DNA of 8,345 nucleotides, taken from contig RFKS01000227.1 of NCBI GenBank assembly GCA_003694205.1, positions 1 to 8,345 on the forward strand. Direction: 5' to 3'. The notes beneath the pieces were generated by a model, which worked only from the letters and a program-made list of their open reading frames with translations, was not told the DNA's origin and searched no databases. This DNA is from Alphaproteobacteria bacterium (GTDB taxonomy: Bacteria > Pseudomonadota > Alphaproteobacteria > Sphingomonadales > Rhodothalassiaceae). The position numbers and the translations under genes were made by a program. Below are positions 1 through 5,647 of the stretch, piece after piece. Numbering within the stretch: position 1 is the first letter of the stretch; the number at the start of each line of letters is the position of its first letter.

Positions 1-580
1 CCACCCGGACGGCGACGGGGTCGATGTCGCTGGCGAGCACCGCGCGACCCGTCGCCCGCGCCGCGGCGAGCGCGAGGATGCCCGAGCCGCAACCGAGATC
101 GAGGATGCGGCGGGGCAGGGGGCGCCTCTTGAGCAACTGATCGAGCAGAAGAAGGCAGCCGCGCGTCGTGGCGTGCTGGCCGGTACCAAACGCCTGCCCC
201 GCCTCGATCTCGAGCGCGATCCCGGCATGCGGGCGGCGGTGGCGGTCATGGGCACCGTGCACGAAAAAGCGTCCGGCGCGCACGGGCGCCAGCAGCTTCT
301 GGCTCTCGCTCACCCAGTCGCGATCGGGCAGCGGCTGCAATGCGACCTCCGCGGCCTTTTCTTCGAGGAGGTAGTCCAGCGCTCCTTGCAGCGATGTGAG
401 CAGGGCGGCCGGTGGCCGCTTCGTGAAGGTGACGGCGATCTCCCATTGCCGGTCGCCGTCACAGGCAATGCTGGCGACGACGGGCGGCTCCGGCACCGGC
501 AGCAACTGTTCCTCGAGGACCGCCTCAGCGCGCTCGCGCAAGGCGGCCGGGATGCGAAAGCAAAGCTGCCAGGCACTCAT
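1..580 (-). CDS. prmA: Ribosomal protein L11 methyltransferase, C-terminus beyond the window
   Basis: S-adenosylmethionine-dependent methyltransferase of the PrmA family, which methylates ribosomal protein L11 on lysines and the N-terminal amine in the cytoplasm. I translated 193 codons from the ATG at 580-578. An N-terminal substrate-recognition region (about residues 1-85) is followed by the PrmA linker DWVSESQKLLAPVRAGRFF (88-106). Next come FGTGQHATT (131-139), which is typical of the family, and the SAM-binding glycine-rich motif ILDLGCGSGILALA (159-172). The acidic DIDP (185-188) probably contacts the cofactor ribose. E. coli PrmA is about 293 residues, so roughly the last third is missing to the left of position 1. 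The start codon overlaps the uvrD stop as ATGA and has no clear Shine-Dalgarno sequence before it. Expression is therefore likely by translational coupling from the uvrD message. Family assignment is firm; the L11 substrate is inferred from the family. Confidence 0.93.
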   Translation of the reverse strand, partial: MSAWQLCFRIPAALRERAEAVLEEQLLPVPEPPVVASIACDGDRQWEIAVTFTKRPPAALLTSLQGALDYLLEEKAAEVALQPLPDRDWVSESQKLLAPVRAGRFFVHGAHDRHRRPHAGIALEIEAGQAFGTGQHATTRGCLLLLDQLLKRRPLPRRILDLGCGSGILALAAARATGRAVLASDIDPVAVRV

Positions 581-2895
581 GCCGGGGTCACGAAACTCGC
601 AAGCACGCGCTTCTCGCCGCTGTGCTCGAAGGCGATGGTGAGCTTGCCATCGTCGATGGCGGTGACGGTCCCATAGCCGAACTTGTCGTGAAACACGCGC
701 TGTCCGGCGGCGAAGTCCCGCGCCGCTGCATGATTCGGATCGGTGCGCGCGATGAAGTGCGCCTGTCCGCCATCTGACAGCCCGCCCTTCTGCGGCCTGT
801 AGCCGCGCCGCCGCGCCCGCTCCCAGCCCGGGCCGCGAGAGAGCTCGACGTCATAGCCCTGATAGGCCCAACCGGGGCCGTCCGGTGCGGCCCTGCCATG
901 CCCACCACCATAAAGCCCGCCGGCGATGTCGCGCTCGACATGGGCGGCGTCGAGCTCATCGAGAAAACGCGAGGGAAGCGTGCTCTGCCATTGCCCGTAA
1001 ATGCGGCGGTTGGCGGCAAAGAGGATGACGGCGCGGGCCCTGGCGCGGGTCAGCCCGACATAGGCAAGACGGCGTTCCTCCTCGAGCGCGGGGGTGCCGC
1101 CTTCGTCCATGGCCCGCTGGTGCGGGAACACGCCCTCCTCCCAGCCGGGCAGGAAGACGCTGTCGAATTCGAGTCCCTTGGCGGCATGCAGCGTCATGAT
1201 CGAGACCTTGTCGCCGCCCGCCGCCTCCTCGTTCTCCATCACGAGGCTGATATGCTCGAGGAAGCCGGCGAGGCTGTCGAAGGCTTCCATCGCGCGTACG
1301 AGCTCGGCCAGATTCTCGAGCCGCCCGGGCGCATCGGGTGAGCGGTCCTTCTGCCACATCTCGACATAGCCCGATTCCTCGAGCACCAGCTCGGTGAGCG
1401 CGGTGTGCTCGAGCCGCGCCGCCTCGGCGCGCCAGCGGTCGAAATCCTCGAGCAGGCCGCCGAGGGCACGCCGCGCCTGCGGCCGCAACTCTTCGGACCC
1501 GACGAGCAGCGCCGCAGCGCGGGTGAGCGGGATGCGTTGCGCCCGGGCGAGGCGGTGCAGGCGCTCGATCGTTGTCGCCCCGAGGCCACGCTTGGGTCGG
1601 TTGACGATGCGTTCGAAGGCGAGATCGTCGTCGGGCTGTGCGACGACCCGCAGATAGGCGAGGGCGTCGCGAATCTCGGCCCGTTCATAAAATCGCGGTC
1701 CGCCGACCACGCGATAGGGGATGCCGATGGTGACGAGGCGTTCCTCGAATTCGCGCGTCTGGTAGCCGGCGCGAACCAGGATCGCGATCTCGCCGAGCGC
1801 GTGCCCGGCGCGCTGCAGCGCCTCGATTTCCTCGCCAACGCGACGCGCTTCCTCGTCGGCGTCCCAGACCCCGACAATGCGCACCTTTTCGCCGTCGCCG
1901 GCATCGGTATAGAGCGTCTTTCCAAGGCGTCCCCGATTGGCGGCAATAAGGGTTGATGCGGCGCCGAGGATATGGCCGGTCGAGCGATAGTTCTGCTCGA
2001 GGCGGATGATGCGGGCACCGGGGAAATCGGTCTCGAAGCGCAGGATATTGCCGATCTCGGCGCCCCGCCAGCGATAGATCGACTGGTCGTCGTCGCCGAC
2101 GCAGCAGATATTGCCCGCGCCGCGGGCAAGGAGCCGCAGCCACAGATACTGGGCGACATTGGTGTCCTGGTACTCGTCGACAAGGATGTAACGATAGCGG
2201 CGGTGATAATGCGCGAGCACATCCTCATGACGCTTGAGGATCGTGATCATGTGCAGGAGCAGATCGCCGAAATCGCAGGCATTGAGGATCCGGAGCCGAT
2301 CCTGATAGGCGGCGTAAAGCGCGCCACCTCGCCCGTCCGCGAAACTGTGCGCCTCGTCCGCTGGCAGCGCATCGGGCAGGAGCGCGCGATTCTTCCAGCG
2401 GTCGACGAGCCCCGCGAGCAGGCGCGCCGGCCAGCGTTTCTCGTCGAGATCGGCGGCGGCGATGATCTGCTTCAGAAGACGGATTTGGTCGTCGGTATCA
2501 AGAATCGTGAAATTCGACCTCAGCCCGACGAGCTCGGCATGCCGCCGCAGCCAGCGTGCCGAGATCGAGTGGAAGGTGCCGAGCGCCATGCCCGCCGCCG
2601 GGCGCGCAAGCAGGCGCTCGACGCGGCCCGCCATCTCGTTCGCCGCCTTGTTGGTGAAAGTGACGGCGAGGATCTCGCCCGGATGGGCGCGGCCGGTGGC
2701 GACCAGATGCGCGATCCGCGTTGTCAGTACACGGGTCTTGCCGGTGCCGGCACCGGCGAGCACGAGCACCGGCCCCTCGGTCGTCTCGACGGCCTCCCGC
2801 TGCGCCGGATTGAGCCCGGCGAGCCAGGGCGCCTCGCCGTCCGCGGCGGGCGCCGGCGTGTCGAAGCCGGAAAAGTCGAAGGGATCGCCACTCAT
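577..2895 (-). CDS. uvrD: UvrD/PcrA-type ATP-dependent 3'-5' DNA helicase
   Basis: 772-residue superfamily 1A helicase that unwinds DNA in nucleotide excision and mismatch repair and clears replication blocks. The motifs appear in order. They are the Q-motif region LNPAQREAV (28-36), Walker A AGAGTGKT (47-54), motif Ia ILAVTFTNKAANEM (75-88), GTFHS (106-110), Walker B VDEYQDT (239-245) and motif III GDDDQSIYRWRGAE (267-280). Then follow motif IV LEQNYRST (299-306), motif V MTLHAAKGLEFD (567-578) and motif VI EEERRLAYVGLTRAR (605-619). A C-terminal segment (about 731-771, FHDKFGYGTVTAIDDGKLTI) resembles the Tudor-like tail that in PcrA and UvrD contacts RNA polymerase. I chose the ATG at 2895 because homology to the family begins soon after it. 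The frame stays open for 111 more codons upstream, but that stretch is arginine- and proline-rich, unlike a helicase, and crosses the clc start. No strong ribosome binding site is visible. It is the first gene of a unit with prmA. Confidence 0.95.
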   Translation of the reverse strand: MSGDPFDFSGFDTPAPAADGEAPWLAGLNPAQREAVETTEGPVLVLAGAGTGKTRVLTTRIAHLVATGRAHPGEILAVTFTNKAANEMAGRVERLLARPAAGMALGTFHSISARWLRRHAELVGLRSNFTILDTDDQIRLLKQIIAAADLDEKRWPARLLAGLVDRWKNRALLPDALPADEAHSFADGRGGALYAAYQDRLRILNACDFGDLLLHMITILKRHEDVLAHYHRRYRYILVDEYQDTNVAQYLWLRLLARGAGNICCVGDDDQSIYRWRGAEIGNILRFETDFPGARIIRLEQNYRSTGHILGAASTLIAANRGRLGKTLYTDAGDGEKVRIVGVWDADEEARRVGEEIEALQRAGHALGEIAILVRAGYQTREFEERLVTIGIPYRVVGGPRFYERAEIRDALAYLRVVAQPDDDLAFERIVNRPKRGLGATTIERLHRLARAQRIPLTRAAALLVGSEELRPQARRALGGLLEDFDRWRAEAARLEHTALTELVLEESGYVEMWQKDRSPDAPGRLENLAELVRAMEAFDSLAGFLEHISLVMENEEAAGGDKVSIMTLHAAKGLEFDSVFLPGWEEGVFPHQRAMDEGGTPALEEERRLAYVGLTRARARAVILFAANRRIYGQWQSTLPSRFLDELDAAHVERDIAGGLYGGGHGRAAPDGPGWAYQGYDVELSRGPGWERARRRGYRPQKGGLSDGGQAHFIARTDPNHAAARDFAAGQRVFHDKFGYGTVTAIDDGKLTIAFEHSGEKRVLASFVTPA

Positions 2896-2931
2896 CGCTG
2901 TCTTGTTACCCGAACCACCTGTTCTGTCCGA

Positions 2932-2960
2932 GCTATAGCATGCCCGCCGGCATGTGCCAT
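2932..2960 (-). promoter_or_regulatory. Possible uvrD promoter
   Basis: Read on the minus strand, ATGGCA (2960-2955) and TATAGC (2937-2932) are 17 bases apart. Each matches the -35 and -10 consensus at four of six positions. Transcription would start around 2925, giving a leader of about 30 bases to the ATG at 2895. The spacing is ideal but the hexamers are weak, so this is a candidate only. Confidence 0.33.
2939..2954. promoter_or_regulatory. Inverted repeat in the putative uvrD promoter spacer
   Basis: CATGCC-CGCC-GGCATG has two perfect 6-base arms around a 4-base centre. It abuts the 8-base palindrome GCTATAGC (2932-2939), sharing one base. It fills most of the spacer of the candidate minus-strand promoter, where a bound dimer would block polymerase. 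It does not match an operator I can name, such as a LexA box. Chance occurrence in GC-rich DNA is possible. Confidence 0.3.
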
Positions 2961-3124
2961 CCCGCAGCACGGGCGGGCAGCGCCCTTGCGCGGGCAATGG
3001 TCGCGCGCTAGTGATCACGCGCCTTCCATGATCCGGGAACGGGTTCCGGCCGGTCGCTGCGGGACGCACGCCGTCGCGGACGTCCGGCCATGCGGCGTTC
3101 ACCAATGTAGAGACGGGGTGCATC

Positions 3125-4936
3125 GTGGCGATATTGCGGAAACGGGAATCGCTTGCCGCGCGCGAGGTGTCGGTGTCGCTGCTCACGCTCAGCACGCTGG
3201 CCGTCACTCTCGGCGTCGCGACAGGCATCGCGGCGGCGGCCCTGCGCGGCCTGATCGCCTTCTTCCATAACCTCTTCTTTGCAGGCGAGGCATCCTTCGC
3301 CTATGACGCCAATGTCTTCACGCCGCCGGCGCCATGGGGGCCGCTGGTCATCCTGGCACCGGTCCTCGGCGGCCTCGTTGTCGTCTTTCTCGTCCGGCGT
3401 TACGCCCCGGAGGCGAAGGGACACGGGGTCCCCGAGGTGATGGACGCGATCTATTACAAGCGCGGCCGCATCCGCCCGGTGGTGGTCTTTGTCAAGGCGG
3501 TGGCCTCGGCCCTGTCCATTGGCAGTGGCGCCTCGGTCGGCCGCGAGGGGCCGATCATCCAGATCGGCAGTGCCATCGGCTCGAGCATGGGCCAGGCGCT
3601 GCGGCTTTCGACCTGGCAGGTGATCACGCTCGTCGCTGCCGGCGCCGGGGCCGGCATCGCGGCGACCTTCAACACACCGCTCGGCGGTGTGATGTTCGCG
3701 GTCGAGCTGATGCTGCCCGAGATCAGCGCCCGCACCTTCCTGCCCGTGGTGCTGGCCACCGGCACCGCGACTTATGTCGGGCGCATGCTGTTCGGCATTG
3801 CTCCCGCCTTTACTGTCCCGACCGCTGAACTGGCGAATATTCTGCTACCGACGAATCTGTGGCTGCTGCCCATCTATGTCGCGCTCGGGATTCTGTGTGG
3901 TGTCGCCGCCTATGGATTCGTGCGTCTGCTGCATGGGATCGAGGACCTGCTCGAGGCGCGCTTTGCAAACCCCTATCTGCGTGCCGTTGTCGGCCTCGGC
4001 GGCATCGGCGTGCTCATGTATCTGTTGATGGTCGGCACCGGCCATTATCATGTCGACGGGGTCGGCTATGGCACGATCCAGGCGATCCTGCTCGGGGAAA
4101 TGAGTGGCGTCGGGATCCTGTTTCTGCTGTTTCTCGCCAAGCTTCTCGCCACGACGACGAGTCTCGCCGCCGGTGCCTCGGGTGGCGTTTTTGCGCCCTC
4201 GCTCTTTCTCGGTGCCACACTCGGCGGCGCCTTCGGCAGCCTGCTCGCGTTCCTCTTCCCCGATGCCGGGCTCAATGCCGCGCAATTCGCCATCATCGGC
4301 ATGGCGGCTGTGGTCGGTGGCGGTACCGGGGCGGCAATGACCGCGATCCTGATGATGTTCGAGATGACGACCGACTATTCGGTCATCGTTCCCGCGATCA
4401 TTGCGGTCGCCTGCGCGATCGGTACCCGTCGTGCGTTGGTCAGCGAGAATATCTACACCTTCAAGCTGCTGCGGCGCGGGCATCATATTCCGAAGGACCG
4501 CCATTCGAACATGTTTCTCGTCCGCCACGCGCGGGAGGTCATGACGCCGGTGGGCGGCGTGCTGTCACTGCGGGGCTCGCTCGACGACCCGGAGGCGGAG
4601 ATCGTGCCCGAGGGTGAGGTCGCTGGCGACGACTATCTGCTGGTCGCACGCGGGCAGCACGTCTCGGCTGTGATCCGCGCCGAGGAATTCCGCCACTGGA
4701 AGGCGCTTCGGGCCGAGGGCGCGCGGGAGCCGCTGCCGGCCGAACGCCATTTCATCGTCGGGCGTGCCGGCGACCTTCTCGTCGATGTGTTGCGGCGCAT
4801 GAGCCGCCACGGGGTCACGCACGCGCTGATTACGGGCAGTGCACACCGCGTGCCGCATGCGGCGGATGTCCTCGGCGTGATCAGTGAGCATGAGGTCGCG
4901 GAACAGGTGCTCGACCAGTTTCGTCGCCAGGAATAA
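3125..4936 (+). CDS. CLC-family chloride channel or Cl-/H+ antiporter with a C-terminal CBS-like region
   Basis: 603-residue inner-membrane protein of the CLC family, which moves chloride or other anions as a dimer. Start is GTG at 3125, preceded by a modest purine-rich stretch (AGACGGGG, 3111-3118) six bases away. CLC signatures are in order: GHGVPEVMDA (99-108, equivalent to GSGIP of E. coli ClcA), GSGASVGREGP (133-143) with the gating glutamate at E141, FNTPLGGVMFAVELM (182-196), and ASGGVFAPSLFLGA (351-364). MTTDYSVIVP (414-423) carries the pore tyrosine Y418. Many hydrophobic helices span about 15-440. The cytoplasmic tail (about 460-600) ends in a segment resembling one CBS domain (about 543-598); the stretch before it is degenerate. 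Two positions depart from ClcA: His100 sits where the central serine (S107) lies, and Leu195 replaces the internal proton glutamate (E203). Transport mode is therefore uncertain. The gene is transcribed away from uvrD and converges on the pentapeptide-repeat gene. Confidence 0.93.
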   Translation: MAILRKRESLAAREVSVSLLTLSTLAVTLGVATGIAAAALRGLIAFFHNLFFAGEASFAYDANVFTPPAPWGPLVILAPVLGGLVVVFLVRRYAPEAKGHGVPEVMDAIYYKRGRIRPVVVFVKAVASALSIGSGASVGREGPIIQIGSAIGSSMGQALRLSTWQVITLVAAGAGAGIAATFNTPLGGVMFAVELMLPEISARTFLPVVLATGTATYVGRMLFGIAPAFTVPTAELANILLPTNLWLLPIYVALGILCGVAAYGFVRLLHGIEDLLEARFANPYLRAVVGLGGIGVLMYLLMVGTGHYHVDGVGYGTIQAILLGEMSGVGILFLLFLAKLLATTTSLAAGASGGVFAPSLFLGATLGGAFGSLLAFLFPDAGLNAAQFAIIGMAAVVGGGTGAAMTAILMMFEMTTDYSVIVPAIIAVACAIGTRRALVSENIYTFKLLRRGHHIPKDRHSNMFLVRHAREVMTPVGGVLSLRGSLDDPEAEIVPEGEVAGDDYLLVARGQHVSAVIRAEEFRHWKALRAEGAREPLPAERHFIVGRAGDLLVDVLRRMSRHGVTHALITGSAHRVPHAADVLGVISEHEVAEQVLDQFRRQE

Positions 4937-4959
4937 CGGCACCGGCAGGCGCGCCGCGT

Positions 4960-5565
4960 CTACTTGCAGACCCCGATCGAGCCCGCGGCGCAAATCGTCT
5001 TGCCGTCGATCCAGCGGGCACCGCTCAGTTCGGTGCGGTAGAGGTCGGCATCATCGAGTCGTGCACCGCTCAGATCGGCGCCGGCAAGATTGGCAAGAAA
5101 GAGCCGCGCATCGCTGAGATCGGCATCGCGCAGATTAGCGCCCCGGAGGTCGGCGCGGGTGAAATCGGCGCGTGCAAGGCTGGCGCCCGACAGATCGACC
5201 TGCGAAAGATTGGCGGAGACGAATTTCGCGCCACGGGCATCCGCCTCCCTGAGGCTGGCGCCGCTCAGATCGGCGCGGGTGAAGGAACTGTCGCGGAGCA
5301 CCGCCTGCGACAGGTCCGCGCCCGCGAATGTGCGTTCGTTCATGAAGCAGCGGACCCATTGCACGCCCGGCCGTGGCGCATCGGTGCAGCCCGCAAAGGC
5401 CGCTGTGGCAAGCGCCTGCAGAAGGACCGCGACAAGCGCGCCCGACAGGACAAGGCGCCGCAGCCGGTGCCGCGGGCTCCGGTCGTGCGTCGCCACCGTC
5501 GGCGCAGGGCCCGAGCCGGGAGCCGCGCAGCGGCCGGGGATGGTCTTGACGGGCGGAATTGCCAT
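4960..5565 (-). CDS. Exported pentapeptide-repeat protein
   Basis: 201-residue protein. A basic stretch (HRLRRL, 33-38) and a hydrophobic core (about 38-58) end in AFA-GC, which looks like a signal peptidase I site (AxA). A lipoprotein attached at C60 is less likely because the -3 residue would be Phe. The n-region is long for a signal peptide, so the true start could lie downstream, for example GTG at codon 24. Residues 81-185 form 21 consecutive pentapeptides of the A(D/N)LSG type, with Leu or Phe centres. The only exceptions are an Ala at 110 and a Trp at 185. This predicts a right-handed quadrilateral beta-helix of about five coils. C60 and C73 lie before the solenoid, C192 and C200 after it. 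Unlike Qnr or MfpA, which protect gyrase in the cytoplasm, this protein appears to be periplasmic. Its function is unknown. Stop codons of this gene and clc are 23 bases apart. Confidence 0.85.
   Translation of the reverse strand: MAIPPVKTIPGRCAAPGSGPAPTVATHDRSPRHRLRRLVLSGALVAVLLQALATAAFAGCTDAPRPGVQWVRCFMNERTFAGADLSQAVLRDSSFTRADLSGASLREADARGAKFVSANLSQVDLSGASLARADFTRADLRGANLRDADLSDARLFLANLAGADLSGARLDDADLYRTELSGARWIDGKTICAAGSIGVCK
5090..5340 (-). repeat. 15-base-period coding repeat within the pentapeptide-repeat gene
   Basis: The DNA shows a 15-base periodicity matching the five-residue protein repeat. A 14-base identical string, TCGGCGCGGGTGAA, occurs at 5150-5163 and 5270-5283, 120 bases apart (8 units), encoding FTRAD each time. 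AGGCTGGCGCC recurs at 5177-5187 and 5252-5262, 75 bases apart (5 units). The copies are otherwise diverged, which suggests old internal duplication plus codon bias. Confidence 0.6.
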
Positions 5566-5610
5566 AATCTGTTCGGGTCCCTCTGTTAAGCAGATGTCTT
5601 AGCGTTTCAT

Positions 5611-5633
5611 GCGGAGGCCGTCACGGCCTTTGC
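5611..5633 (+). promoter_or_regulatory. 10-bp hairpin immediately upstream of the asmA-like ribosome binding site
   Basis: GCGGAGGCCG and CGGCCTTTGC flank a three-base TCA loop. As plus-strand RNA they pair over ten base pairs, eight Watson-Crick and two G-U. As minus-strand RNA the two G-U pairs become A-C mismatches, so the structure suits the asmA-side leader. The stem ends three bases before GAGGA. It is followed by only a TTT run inside the stem, so it does not look like an intrinsic terminator. The inner AGGCCG-TCA-CGGCCT could also be a protein-binding site on DNA. Confidence 0.45.
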
Positions 5634-5636
5634 GAC

Positions 5637-5641
5637 GAGGA
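5637..5641 (+). promoter_or_regulatory. Ribosome binding site of the AsmA-like gene
   Basis: GAGGA lies six bases before the ATG at 5648, an ideal Shine-Dalgarno position. This fixes the start codon, which is also the only one giving the expected cytoplasmic tip plus transmembrane segment. Confidence 0.7.
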
Positions 5642-5647
5642 TCGTTA

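Larger units (their letters stand above)
2896..3124. other. Divergent intergenic region between uvrD and clc
   Basis: 229 bases separate the two divergent starts and must hold both promoters. On the uvrD side there are a GCTATAGC palindrome (2932-2939), an adjoining CATGCC/GGCATG inverted repeat (2939-2954) and a plausible minus-strand promoter. Further along are GTGATCAC (3011-3018), an 8-base perfect palindrome, and GGAAC-GG-GTTCC (3036-3047). No convincing sigma-70 promoter for clc was found; the best fit (TTGCGC at 2986, TAGTGA at 3009) is poor. No small gene or RNA could be supported. Confidence 0.6.
5566..5647. other. Divergent intergenic region between the pentapeptide-repeat gene and asmA-like gene
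   Basis: 82 bases carry both upstream regions. On the minus strand GTGACG and TAAGAC, 17 bases apart, form a weak promoter candidate for the pentapeptide-repeat gene. Its -35 would lie inside the hairpin described separately. A GAGGGA sequence stands about 12 bases before that gene's ATG, rather far for a ribosome binding site. No convincing plus-strand promoter for the AsmA-like gene was found. Confidence 0.5.

Noticed and set aside
2986..3014. Plus-strand promoter for clc (TTGCGC, 17 bases, TAGTGA)
   Set aside because: Only three of six and two of six positions match the sigma-70 consensus, no better than chance in this composition.
3003..3047. Small palindromes GTGATCAC and GGAAC-GG-GTTCC upstream of clc as operators
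   Set aside because: Each is short, they are unrelated to each other, and neither matches a known operator. They are mentioned only as contents of the intergenic region.
1972..3270. 432-codon open frame on the plus strand antisense to uvrD
   Set aside because: The opposite strand encodes all canonical helicase motifs. The antisense product has no recognisable domain and runs through the intergenic region into the clc gene in another frame.
4937..4959. Possible bidirectional terminator between clc and the pentapeptide-repeat gene, including the palindrome GGCGCGCC at 4948-4955
   Set aside because: The 23 bases contain no stem with adequate loop and no T-run on either strand, so an intrinsic terminator cannot be supported.
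4960..5565. Quinolone-resistance (Qnr/MfpA-like) gyrase-protecting protein
   Set aside because: The protein carries a hydrophobic export segment with an AxA cleavage site and flanking cysteines, which does not fit a cytoplasmic gyrase-binding protein.
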